Of a stretch of 42,589 bases of DNA, positions 33,767 to 41,658 are shown piece after piece. Position 1 is the stretch's first letter. Every line of letters starts with the position of its first letter. Location of the stretch: contig CANNDF010000010.1 in the NCBI GenBank assembly GCA_947503305.1, positions 1 to 42,589 of the forward strand. The letters are read 5' to 3'. This DNA is from an uncultured Dokdonia sp. (GTDB lineage Bacteria > Bacteroidota > Bacteroidia > Flavobacteriales > Flavobacteriaceae). The notes under the pieces were generated by a model. The model ran no database searches and was not told the origin of the DNA. It saw nothing but the letters and a program-made list of their open reading frames with translations. The position numbers were made by a program, and so were the translations under genes.

Positions 33767-34443
33767 TCTTCGTCCAACAGATCAGGTCTACGTTCTTTGG
33801 TACGTTGATAGGCTTGCTCTTCACGCCAGGCTTCAATTTTCGGGAAATTACCACTAGTTAATAATTCAGGCACTTTCCACCCTTTGTATTCGGCAGGACG
33901 TGTGTAAATAGGGGGGGCTAATAATCCGTCCTGAAAACTATCGGTAAGGGCTGAGGTTTCATTTCCTAAGACACCAGGTATAAGACGGATGACAGCGTCG
34001 CAAAGAATTAAAGCACCCAATTCGCCACCACTTAATACATAATCTCCAATAGAAATTTCTTTAGTGATAAAGTGATCACGTACACGTTGATCTACCCCTT
34101 TGTAATGACCACAAAGGATAATTATATTTTTTGCGAGTGATAGTGTATTTGCCATGCCTTGATGGAGTGTTTCCCCATCTGGAGTCATGTATATGACCTC
34201 ATCATAATCACGCTCAGATTTCAATTGTGTAATACATTTATCTATAGGCTCAATCATCATGACCATTCCGGCACCTCCTCCAAACTGATAGTCATCTATT
34301 GTCTTATAGTTATCAGACGTATAATCTCTTAAGTTATGAAACTGTACATCTACCAGACCTTTGGCAATAGATCGTTGCATTATAGAAGCCTCAAAAGGAC
34401 TCTTTAAAAGATCCGGAACAACCGTGATAATATCAATACGCAT
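33763..34443 (-). CDS. trmD: tRNA (guanine-37-N1)-methyltransferase TrmD
   Basis: 226 residues of the SPOUT knot family. Motifs: [34 protein letters not shown] and a C-terminal region with [19 protein letters not shown]. It transfers a methyl group from S-adenosylmethionine to N1 of G37 in tRNA to maintain the reading frame. It lies 37 bp after a GNAT gene and is likely co-transcribed with it. The stop codons of trmD and the SIMPL gene overlap. Confidence 0.96.
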   Translation of the reverse strand: MRIDIITVVPDLLKSPFEASIMQRSIAKGLVDVQFHNLRDYTSDNYKTIDDYQFGGGAGMVMMIEPIDKCITQLKSERDYDEVIYMTPDGETLHQGMANTLSLAKNIIILCGHYKGVDQRVRDHFITKEISIGDYVLSGGELGALILCDAVIRLIPGVLGNETSALTDSFQDGLLAPPIYTRPAEYKGWKVPELLTSGNFPKIEAWREEQAYQRTKERRPDLLDED

Positions 34444-34480
34444 ACGTCAATCTTGGTTTACAAATAGTGTTGAGTAGTTT

Positions 34481-34924
34481 CTATAATTTTGTAGGCCAAA
34501 AGTAATGTAAATCTGGATCTTTTGTAAACCCTAATCGCTCATAAAGTCGTTGTGCAGGGTTTGTAGTTTCTGTTTGTAATACAATCCCTTTTTGTTTTTC
34601 TTTCCTACAACGATCTTTGACTACATCAATAAGTGCTTGCCCTACTCCTTTACCTCTATAATCTACATGGATGAACAAATCATTTAAGAGATACATACGC
34701 TCCATACTCACCGAAGAAAAAATACGATAAAGCTGTGTAAACCCTACAGGTGTTTTATCTGCTGTAAAAGCAATATAGAGAATACTCTCATTATTTTTTA
34801 TACGCTCTTTGAGAAACTGATGTCCGCCTTCTATATTGGAAGGTTGTTTGTAAAACATACGATATCCATCAAAAAGTGGAGTGAGTATATCTAAATCCTG
34901 TATAGTTGCTAGTCGTATTTCCAT
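34481..34924 (-). CDS. GNAT-family N-acetyltransferase
   Basis: 147 residues. The acetyl-CoA motif A is DYRGKGVGQALI (about 88-99), preceded by LNDLFIHV and followed by NPAQRLYERLGF. Substrate unknown; small amines or peptide N-termini are usual. It sits directly after a terminator hairpin and 37 bp before trmD, so its promoter must overlap the hairpin or read-through occurs. Confidence 0.88.
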   Translation of the reverse strand: MEIRLATIQDLDILTPLFDGYRMFYKQPSNIEGGHQFLKERIKNNESILYIAFTADKTPVGFTQLYRIFSSVSMERMYLLNDLFIHVDYRGKGVGQALIDVVKDRCRKEKQKGIVLQTETTNPAQRLYERLGFTKDPDLHYFWPTKL

Positions 34925-34927
34925 AAA

Positions 34928-34955
34928 AAAATCTGTACTCGAAAGTACAGATTTT
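34928..34955 (-). terminator. Terminator of the 200-residue coiled-coil gene
   Basis: AAAATCTGTACT / AGTACAGATTTT, a 12-bp stem with a TTCG loop on the minus strand and a T-run that ends 3 bp before the GNAT ATG. Confidence 0.78.
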
Positions 34956-34984
34956 ATAGTAATGATAATAGTGTTCTTTAAAAA

Positions 34985-35587
34985 TTAGCTTTTAGCCGTT
35001 TTTAACGCTTTGTTACGTTCATCCTGAAGCTGTCTTCCTAGCTTTTGTTCTTTTTCCAAAGCTTTTCTTTTATAATCATCAAACTCTAACTCTAGTTCCC
35101 CTAGTTTATGTTGTGCTTGACGCGTTAATGCATTACTGTTTTTAAAACGGAATATAAATAAGAGTAATCCTAACAGCAAGATACCAGCAATAGACCAAAC
35201 CATCGTTTGATAATTTCCTTTTGTCATTTGTACTCCAAAAAAGTTCATGGAGTCTTTTTCTTTATTTGTATTTTCTAATGTCGTTTGTGTAGAGGCAAGG
35301 CTAGTATTAAGCTTTTCGACTTCAGATTTTTGATTTGCAATTTGTGTATTTAATGTTTCAATCTCTTTTTGAAGTCCATCGATGCGATCTTTCGTATTTT
35401 TTTGAAGCGCAGCAACTTTATATTTTTTAATTACTTTGTAATCTTCAAAACTATTTGATGAAGATACCATTTCTGTAAATTGTTCGTCAATTGTTTTTGG
35501 GCCGGTACTCTCGGCTTCTTGGGAATGTACATTTAAGTACATCATACCAAAGCAAATACTTAGTAGGGATAGTGTTGCTTTTTTCAT
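34985..35587 (-). CDS. Exported membrane protein with two coiled-coil segments
   Basis: 200 residues: a signal peptide (about 1-22), an extracytoplasmic coiled coil (about 65-110), one membrane helix (about 129-147) and a cytoplasmic charged helix (about 155-200). No enzymatic motif is seen. I recall homologues being mislabelled 'tRNA (guanine-N1)-methyltransferase' because they lie beside trmD; nothing in this sequence resembles TrmD. Function unknown; topology suggests a structural or signalling adaptor across the inner membrane. Confidence 0.8.
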   Translation of the reverse strand: MKKATLSLLSICFGMMYLNVHSQEAESTGPKTIDEQFTEMVSSSNSFEDYKVIKKYKVAALQKNTKDRIDGLQKEIETLNTQIANQKSEVEKLNTSLASTQTTLENTNKEKDSMNFFGVQMTKGNYQTMVWSIAGILLLGLLLFIFRFKNSNALTRQAQHKLGELELEFDDYKRKALEKEQKLGRQLQDERNKALKTAKS

Positions 35588-35639
35588 AATAAAGGTGATT
35601 TAGTCTATGTTATAACAATAAGTAGGAATATAATTATGA

Positions 35640-35647
35640 CAAATGTA
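35640..35647 (-). promoter_or_regulatory. Candidate -7 element of the 200-residue coiled-coil gene
   Basis: Minus-strand TACATTTG (TAnnTTTG), 53 bp upstream of the ATG. Confidence 0.38.
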
Positions 35648-35706
35648 ATAGAATTTATCTATTTAGATACGTTTGAAAATCAAACTTGGTCTTCAATCAT
35701 AAAAAA

Positions 35707-35739
35707 ATAAAGCTCACTTTATGTATAAGTAAGCTTTAT
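35707..35739 (-). terminator. Terminator of the long GAPDH gene
   Basis: ATAAAGCTTACTT / AAGTGAGCTTTAT on the minus strand (one G-U pair), 7-nt loop, followed by seven T residues. Confidence 0.72.
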
Positions 35740-35766
35740 GATTTTAAAAGTAGTTACTAGGGATCT

Positions 35767-35780
35767 GTTTTCGCAAAAGT
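35767..35780. repeat. Decayed palindromic repeat after the GAPDH gene
   Basis: GTTTTCGCAAAAGT, a variant of GCTTTCGCGAAAGC, between the GAPDH stop and its terminator. Confidence 0.35.
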
Positions 35781-35789
35781 AAAATAATC

Positions 35790-37235
35790 CTAATAATACG
35801 TATAACGCCTCACTTTTGCGATATACTTTGCGAGTCGTATTACTTGATGACTATATCCGTATTCATTGTCGTACCATACATAAAGAACAACATTCTTACC
35901 ATCAGACCTAACGATGGTAGCATTGCTATCGTAGATACTTGGCGCAGGAGATCCTATAATGTCACTAGATACAAGTTCATTATCTATAGAATATTTAATT
36001 TGTTCTACCAAGTCTCCTTCTAGTGCATAATTTTTTAATACCGTATTAATAGCATCAATAGTTGTTTTTTTATCTAGTTCTAAATTGAGTATTGCTAGCG
36101 AGCCATTAGGAACAGGAACACGTATGGCATTTGAGGTAAGTTTACCTTCAAAAGAGGGAAGCGCTTTACTTACTGCTTTTCCAGCTCCTGTTTCTGTAAT
36201 AACCATATTAAGAGCTGCGGCGCGCCCTCTACGGTATTTACTATGCATGTTGTCTACAAGATTTTGATCATTTGTATAGGCATGAATAGTTTCTAAATGA
36301 CCATGTTTTACACCTAATGAATCATCTATTGCTTTTAATATAGGCGTAATAGCATTGGTCGTACATGAAGCTGCCGAAAATATAGAAACCTCATCAGGGT
36401 TGTGTTCTAAATGATTAACACCATGTACAATATTTGGAATGCCTTTACCTGGTGCAGTAAGAAGTACTTTGTCTACTCCTTTTGCTTTTAAATGGCGCCC
36501 AAGAGCTTCATTATCTCTAAAAGCACCTGTATTATCTATCACTAGTGCATCTTCTATACCATAAGCGGTATAGTCTATATCTTCTGGAGCATTTGCATTA
36601 ATAATACGTACAGTAGTCCCATTAATAATTAATGCTTCTTTTTTAATATCTACAGCAACAGTACCTGTAAAATCACCGTGTACAGAATCGCTTTTTAATA
36701 AAGAGGCGCGTTTTTCTAAAACAGTAGCGTCTACTTTACCCCGAGTTACTATAGCTCTTAATCGGAGTTGACTCCCTTTTCCAGTTCGAGTCATGAGTTC
36801 TCTAGCAAGTAGGCGTCCTATACGCCCAAAGCCATAAAGAACGACGTCTTTTGGAGCGATCGTTTCTGCAGTTTTTGCTGGCTTCAGTTTTTTTGCGACA
36901 AATGCAGTTACGTTAGTAGCATTGTTTTCTAAATGATATTCATAGGTTAGCTTTCCGATATCCAACTTTGCAGGAGGAAGCTCAAGAGCTTGAATCGCTT
37001 GTGCAATCTCTACACTATCAAAAATAGAAATGGGCTTTTTTACAAAAGCGCCTGCATATTCATGCAAGTCTAAAATCTCACTCACATTTTGGTCTATTAA
37101 TTGATTTCTAAAAAGAACCAATTCTATAGACTTATCATACCATAGATCGCTGACTATTTTAATAAAAGCAACTGTAGCTCTACGACGATCTGCTTGAAAG
37201 GAAAGTTCTTTTTCGTAAGTATCTAAATGACTCAT
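35790..37235 (-). CDS. gap: Glyceraldehyde-3-phosphate dehydrogenase, long form with N-terminal extension
   Basis: 481 residues against about 335 for classical GAPDH. An extra helical domain occupies about 1-125. The Rossmann loop is YGFGRIGRLLARE (Gly135, Gly137, Gly140), and the catalytic cysteine is Cys291 in SAASCTTNAITP, with HAYTNDQNLVD and RRGRAAALNMVITETGA downstream. At the end of the second strand the sequence is AIVTRGK, without the Asp that fixes NAD in classical enzymes, so NADP use is possible (inference). It interconverts glyceraldehyde 3-phosphate and 1,3-bisphosphoglycerate; a gluconeogenic role beside a short paralogue elsewhere is plausible. Confidence 0.92.
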   Translation of the reverse strand: MSHLDTYEKELSFQADRRRATVAFIKIVSDLWYDKSIELVLFRNQLIDQNVSEILDLHEYAGAFVKKPISIFDSVEIAQAIQALELPPAKLDIGKLTYEYHLENNATNVTAFVAKKLKPAKTAETIAPKDVVLYGFGRIGRLLARELMTRTGKGSQLRLRAIVTRGKVDATVLEKRASLLKSDSVHGDFTGTVAVDIKKEALIINGTTVRIINANAPEDIDYTAYGIEDALVIDNTGAFRDNEALGRHLKAKGVDKVLLTAPGKGIPNIVHGVNHLEHNPDEVSIFSAASCTTNAITPILKAIDDSLGVKHGHLETIHAYTNDQNLVDNMHSKYRRGRAAALNMVITETGAGKAVSKALPSFEGKLTSNAIRVPVPNGSLAILNLELDKKTTIDAINTVLKNYALEGDLVEQIKYSIDNELVSSDIIGSPAPSIYDSNATIVRSDGKNVVLYVWYDNEYGYSHQVIRLAKYIAKVRRYTYY

Positions 37236-37315
37236 ACTATAATATAGGTTGTTGTGTTGTTTTAAGCTTTTATAAAAGTGTGTATCTTTCTAAAAAGCAT
37301 TTTTATAATTTTCGG

Positions 37316-37323
37316 CAAAAGTA
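37316..37323 (-). promoter_or_regulatory. Candidate -7 element of the GAPDH gene
   Basis: Minus-strand TACTTTTG followed by CCGAAAA, 80 bp upstream of the ATG and 39 bp after the degP-type terminator, a sensible promoter position. Confidence 0.48.
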
Positions 37324-37361
37324 TAGATTTCAAACGTTTTCGTAGCAGAAATTTCAAAAAA

Positions 37362-37390
37362 AATATCCCTTCTGATAAAGAAGGGATATT
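37362..37390 (-). terminator. Terminator of the DegP-type protease gene
   Basis: AATATCCCTTCT / AGAAGGGATATT, a perfect 12-bp stem with 5-nt loop and a T-run on the minus strand. Confidence 0.8.
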
Positions 37391-37412
37391 CATTAGAATC
37401 TAAAGATGTTTT

Positions 37413-38822
37413 TTAATCAAATATAAATCGGTTGCGTTCACCTTTTTGATCTACAAAAACGATACTTATACGCTCTTCTGGATCTTTATTTTTTATGATA
37501 CGTTTTACGTCTTCTATATTCGATACTTTTTCGTCGTCTATTTCTGATATGACAAGACCCTCTATATTATAGCGTCTCATATCTGGATTAAGTGTGCGAT
37601 TGATTACGACACCGTTTTTTGCTTGGTATCTTTCAAGATCTTTTGGGGATGCATTTTTAACCTGAATCCCTAGACGATCTATATCAAATGTAACAGATTT
37701 TATAAGTGTTACTGGTACAGTGATTTCCTTGTCATTACGAAGCAATGATACTTGAACGATATCATCTGGACGTTTAGAACTTATATATCCAGAAAGATCT
37801 GAGAATTTATTAATCGTGATATTATCTATTTTTTTAATTACATCTCCGCTCTGTATACCTGCTTTTTCTGCGCCACTTTCATATTCTACACCACCTACAT
37901 AAAATCCTTCTGTAGTTTTTATGCCTATCTTCTCAATAACTTCTGGTCTAAGTGACTTAACAGAAGCACCACTTACGCCTAAAATCCCTTTTTGAACAGA
38001 CCCATATTGCATGATATCTTCTACAATCTTACGAGCATTATTAGAAGGAACAGCAAATGCATATCCTACATAAGATCCTGTTTGTGATGTGATTGCAGTA
38101 TTGATTCCTACTAGCTCTCCAAAAATGTTCACAAGTGCACCACCACTATTTCCTGGGTTAATCGCAGCATCGGTTTGGATAAACGATTGGTAATTTGAAT
38201 CTGATTCGTCTATATCTCTTGCCTTTGCAGATACAATACCCGCTGTAACCGTAGATGTAAGGTTAAAAGGGTTACCTACAGCTAGAACCCATTCTCCTAC
38301 TTTGGTAGCATCACTATCTCCAAATGGGATATACGGTAACTCTGTATCTGCTTCTACTTTGAGAAGTGCAATGTCTGCTTTTTCATCGGCTCCTATGACT
38401 TCAGCCATATAGGTACGATTGTCATTAAGGGCTATTTCTACTTCGGTAGCACCGTCTATAACATGATTATTTGTAATAATAAACCCATCTCCAGAGATAA
38501 TAACGCCACTACCAGCACCTACAATGCCTCGCCCTCTTGATCCACCTCCTCTTAAGAATTCCATCATATTACGAGGTTGTTTATATTCTTGTACATTTTT
38601 TACATGCACAACACCATCTACAGTACGCTGGGCAGCTTCAGTAAAGTCAACCCCTGAGCTTATTGCGTTGTTATAAGATGCAGGTGTATATACAGGAATG
38701 CTAGATTGTTGATATACCACAGCAGGTTCTGATGGAGGTACTTCAATAAATAATTTATAAGATCCTAGCGTTATGATGCCAGCTAGAACGGCAACAGATA
38801 GTAAACTTGCTATTTTTTTCAT
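37413..38822 (-). CDS. DegP/HtrA-type periplasmic serine protease
   Basis: 469 residues from the ATG at 38822, which begins a signal anchor (MKKIASLLSVAVLAGIITLG); ATG codons up to 38849 upstream add residues in front of it and are less likely. The trypsin-like triad is His120 (TNNHVID), Asp150 (KADIALLKV) and Ser226 (NPGNSGGALV). Two PDZ domains follow (about 270-360 and 380-469), as in the Do/DegQ class. It degrades or holds misfolded envelope proteins. Single-gene unit with its own terminator, divergent from dapF. Confidence 0.94.
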   Translation of the reverse strand: MKKIASLLSVAVLAGIITLGSYKLFIEVPPSEPAVVYQQSSIPVYTPASYNNAISSGVDFTEAAQRTVDGVVHVKNVQEYKQPRNMMEFLRGGGSRGRGIVGAGSGVIISGDGFIITNNHVIDGATEVEIALNDNRTYMAEVIGADEKADIALLKVEADTELPYIPFGDSDATKVGEWVLAVGNPFNLTSTVTAGIVSAKARDIDESDSNYQSFIQTDAAINPGNSGGALVNIFGELVGINTAITSQTGSYVGYAFAVPSNNARKIVEDIMQYGSVQKGILGVSGASVKSLRPEVIEKIGIKTTEGFYVGGVEYESGAEKAGIQSGDVIKKIDNITINKFSDLSGYISSKRPDDIVQVSLLRNDKEITVPVTLIKSVTFDIDRLGIQVKNASPKDLERYQAKNGVVINRTLNPDMRRYNIEGLVISEIDDEKVSNIEDVKRIIKNKDPEERISIVFVDQKGERNRFIFD

Positions 38823-38928
38823 GGTCATATACATTAGGTAGTTTAACAACCCTTAAAATTATAATTTTAGTATAATTAGAATTCATATTTAACTGCCTTT
38901 TAACAGCCATGACAAATTGCTAATTCCT

Positions 38929-38936
38929 TATTTTTG
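38929..38936 (+). promoter_or_regulatory. Candidate -7 element of dapF
   Basis: TATTTTTG (TAnnTTTG), 19 bp upstream of the chosen ATG at 38956. It would lie inside the gene if the upstream ATG at 38917 were used, which favours 38956. Confidence 0.42.
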
Positions 38937-38955
38937 TCGTTCATTATATATAATC

Positions 38956-39735
38956 ATGACAATTCCATTTTCAAAATACCAAGGCACCGGCAATGATTTT
39001 GTTATTATTGATAATAGAAATTCCTTTTTTCCTAAAGAGGATGCCAAGCTTATCTATACACTTTGTGATAGAAGATTTGGGATAGGCGCAGATGGACTTA
39101 TTCTTTTGGAAAAGCATTCTGATCTAGACTTTAGAATGGTATACTATAATGCAGATGGAAACGAGAGTAGTATGTGTGGAAATGGGGGTCGTTGTATTGT
39201 TGCTTTTGCACATACATTAGGAGTTATAGGATTATCTACAGTTTTTGAAGCAATAGATGGAATGCATGAGGCTAGAATAGAGGGCGCTAATGTTCATTTA
39301 AAAATGCAAGATGTTTCAGAAATTAAGAAGGCAGATACATATATGTTTTTAGATACAGGTTCTCCACATCATATAGAACTTACAGATAATCTTAAGGCAT
39401 TAGATATAAAAACACAAGGAGGAAAGATTAGAAACAGTAATTTATATGGGTCAGAAGGGAGTAACGTTAATTTCGTGTCACAAACGGATAACGATACTTT
39501 TGCTGTTCGCACCTATGAGCGAGGAGTAGAGGATGAAACACTAAGTTGTGGTACAGGAGTAACTGCTGTAGCACTTGCAATGCACGCTATTGAGAAAACA
39601 TCTAACCATCATGTTAAACTTCTTGTTGAAGGAGGAGAGCTAGAGGTGAGTTTTGAAAAAAATGGAGAAGTATATTCCAATATCCATCTTATTGGGCCTG
39701 CTACACATGTTTTTAATGGAACGTTTATATGGTAA
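38956..39735 (+). CDS. dapF: Diaminopimelate epimerase DapF
   Basis: 259 residues from the ATG at 38956, giving MTIPFSKYQGTGNDFVIID, the usual start. The two catalytic cysteines are Cys74 in SSMCGNGGRC and Cys198 in TLSCGTGVTA. It interconverts LL- and meso-diaminopimelate for lysine and peptidoglycan synthesis. It overlaps the next GNAT gene by 7 bp, and mltG follows, so cell-wall precursor and glycan-strand functions share one operon. Confidence 0.96.
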   Translation: MTIPFSKYQGTGNDFVIIDNRNSFFPKEDAKLIYTLCDRRFGIGADGLILLEKHSDLDFRMVYYNADGNESSMCGNGGRCIVAFAHTLGVIGLSTVFEAIDGMHEARIEGANVHLKMQDVSEIKKADTYMFLDTGSPHHIELTDNLKALDIKTQGGKIRNSNLYGSEGSNVNFVSQTDNDTFAVRTYERGVEDETLSCGTGVTAVALAMHAIEKTSNHHVKLLVEGGELEVSFEKNGEVYSNIHLIGPATHVFNGTFIW

Positions 39736-40274
39736 GTCTCAAAGGAAATATTGTTTTTTTAAGAGCGCTAGAACCTGAAGATTTAGTTACTATTCATCGT
39801 ATTGAGAATGATGAGCGATTATGGCATGTTAGTGAGACCATCACACCATTTTCGCTATATGTGATTAAAGAATATCTAGCAAATGCACATCGGGATATTT
39901 ATGAAGTAAAACAATTACGACTAGCAATATGTGAAGTTACATCTGGTGATCTAGTAGGCTTGATAGATTTATTTGATTTTGATCCTCATAATTTGCGTGC
40001 TGGATTAGGGATTTTAATTGAGGAAGAAGATAATAGGGGTAAAGGCTTTGGAAAAGAAGCATTACAATTGATCCTCGCTTATTGTAGATCGCATTTAAAA
40101 ATACATCAGGTATACGCCAATATACTTGAGGACAATACATCTAGTATAAAACTATTTACAGGAATAGGATTTACGGAAATAGGGGTAAAAAAAGAATGGC
40201 GAAGGTTAACTAGGGGGGGAGATAGCTTTCGCGAAAGCTTTAAAAACGAAATTTTATTTCAATATATAATATAA
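39729..40274 (+). CDS. RimJ/RimL-like GNAT acetyltransferase
   Basis: 181 residues. Motif A is DNRGKGFGKEAL, preceded by AGLGILI and followed by NTSSIKLFTGIGFTEIG. It belongs to the Acetyltransf_3 group, which acetylates protein N-termini, amino acids or antibiotics such as spermidine analogues; the substrate is unknown. It is translationally coupled on both sides (7-bp overlap with dapF, TAATG with mltG). A copy of the palindromic repeat is embedded near the C-terminus and encodes Ser-Phe-Arg-Glu-Ser. Confidence 0.87.
   Translation: MVSLKGNIVFLRALEPEDLVTIHRIENDERLWHVSETITPFSLYVIKEYLANAHRDIYEVKQLRLAICEVTSGDLVGLIDLFDFDPHNLRAGLGILIEEEDNRGKGFGKEALQLILAYCRSHLKIHQVYANILEDNTSSIKLFTGIGFTEIGVKKEWRRLTRGGDSFRESFKNEILFQYII
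40225..40238. repeat. Dispersed palindrome (exact copy 6), inside the GNAT gene
   Basis: GCTTTCGCGAAAGC within codons AGC TTT CGC GAA AGC (Ser-Phe-Arg-Glu-Ser), a different frame from the copy in truA. Confidence 0.92.
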
Positions 40275-41317
40275 TGTATATCAAACGAATTTTACTAGCT
40301 ATTGCTTTAATAGGAATTGTAGTTTGTGCAATTTTTGCCTATTCCATTTATGGCTCTATATTTTCTCCAAACACAGCTTTTGAAAACGAAAAAGCATACT
40401 TATTTATAAAATCTGACGCTACTTTTGAAGATTTGAAAAACGAAATAGCTCCTTTGCTTAAAGATGTAAATACTTTTGTAGCTGTTTCAAAACGTAAAGG
40501 CTATAATACAAATATTAAAGCTGGGCATTATACGATTTTTAAAGGGATGAGTAATAATGATATCATTAATACAATACGGAGCAGTAATACGCCCGTAAAA
40601 GTTTCATTTAATAATCAAGAGCGCATTGAAAATTTAGCAGGACGCATTGCTACTCAAATAGAAGTAGATAGCTTATCGCTGCTACTAGCTATGAAAAACC
40701 CCAATTTTCTTAAAGCCAATGGATTTACAGAAGAAACTGCTATGGCAATGTATATTCCTAATAGTTATGAGTTTTTTTGGAATACGACCGCCGAAGCATT
40801 TAGAGATCGCATGTATAAGGAATATATGCGTTTTTGGAATGAAGAACGTAAGGCAAAAGCAAAATTGTTAAAGCTTACTCCTCAAGAAGTATATAGTATT
40901 GCTTCTATTGTTCAAAAAGAAACAGCAAAGGTAGAGGAACGACCTAGAGTAGCAGGTGTATATCTTAATCGAATTAAAAAGGGAATAAAATTAGATGCAG
41001 ATCCCACTATTATTTATGCTTTAAAAAAGAAATCAGATGATTGGGATATGGTTATCAAACGAGTTTTATATAAAGATCTAGAAATTGATTCTCCATACAA
41101 TACCTATCGAAATGCTGGAATTCCACCAGGCCCCATCTTTATGCCAGATATTTCTTCTATAGATGCAGTTTTAAATGCCGAAAAGCATAACTATTATTAC
41201 TTCGTTGCAAATATAGAGCGATTCGGATATCATAAATTTGCTAAAACCCTCTCGCAACATAACGCAAATAGCGCTGCTTATAAGCGATGGATAAGTAAAC
41301 AAGGAGTTAATCGTTAA
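40274..41317 (+). CDS. mltG: Endolytic murein transglycosylase MltG
   Basis: 347 residues with an N-terminal membrane helix (about 5-26), a LysM-like region, and the YceG catalytic domain. The catalytic Glu is Glu216 in IVQKETAKVEERPRVAGVY, and the C-terminal signature SPYNTYRNAGIPPGPI is complete. It cuts nascent glycan strands near the inner membrane and sets their length. The start overlaps the GNAT stop (TAATG). Confidence 0.96.
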   Translation: MYIKRILLAIALIGIVVCAIFAYSIYGSIFSPNTAFENEKAYLFIKSDATFEDLKNEIAPLLKDVNTFVAVSKRKGYNTNIKAGHYTIFKGMSNNDIINTIRSSNTPVKVSFNNQERIENLAGRIATQIEVDSLSLLLAMKNPNFLKANGFTEETAMAMYIPNSYEFFWNTTAEAFRDRMYKEYMRFWNEERKAKAKLLKLTPQEVYSIASIVQKETAKVEERPRVAGVYLNRIKKGIKLDADPTIIYALKKKSDDWDMVIKRVLYKDLEIDSPYNTYRNAGIPPGPIFMPDISSIDAVLNAEKHNYYYFVANIERFGYHKFAKTLSQHNANSAAYKRWISKQGVNR

Positions 41318-41496
41318 TCTGTTGATAACCTTGTTCTTAACTTTTTAAGGCTTAGCTGTTTTACATATAACTATATTGTAATTTTATTGAGCAATTTGAT
41401 TGCTTTATAATGGAGTGTTTGATGCTTTTGGGGGAGAGTTCATTACGAAAACGTTGTAAAAATAATATTTTCTTAATTAAATCTTAAAATAAAAAA

Positions 41497-41532
41497 TGAT
41501 CTAAAGTGCTGATATTTAATTACTTTAGATCA
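41497..41532. promoter_or_regulatory. Inverted repeat upstream of the lysozyme-like gene
   Basis: TGATCTAAAGT and ACTTTAGATCA, perfect 11-bp arms separated by 14 nt, 59 bp upstream of the -7 element. Without a T-run after it, an operator is as likely as a hairpin. Confidence 0.45.
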
Positions 41533-41590
41533 ATGAACAGCGGTTTCTGTTGTTTTGACGATTTTAATTAGTTTGTATGTTTTTTTATTG

Positions 41591-41598
41591 TATATTTG
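41591..41598 (+). promoter_or_regulatory. Candidate -7 element of the lysozyme-like gene
   Basis: TATATTTG (TAnnTTTG), followed by CCCGCCG. A TTG at 41573-41575 gives a 15-bp spacer, shorter than usual. The leader would be about 55 nt. Confidence 0.5.
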
Positions 41599-41658
41599 CC
41601 CGCCGAAATAGACAGCACTTAGTAAGGTAATAAACCTTGGCAGTCGAAAATCGAATAT

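Larger units (their letters stand above)
41318..41658. other. 341-bp AT-rich intergenic region between mltG and the lysozyme-like gene
   Basis: No ORF or tRNA. It contains an 11-bp inverted repeat at 41497-41532, the promoter-like TATATTTG at 41591-41598, and a small AAGGT/ACCTT hairpin at 41624-41638 in the presumed leader of the next gene. Confidence 0.6.

Noticed and set aside
41318-41658. Possible small RNA or tRNA gene in the gap
   Set aside because: No cloverleaf, no CCA-type end and no convincing compact structure beyond the inverted repeat.
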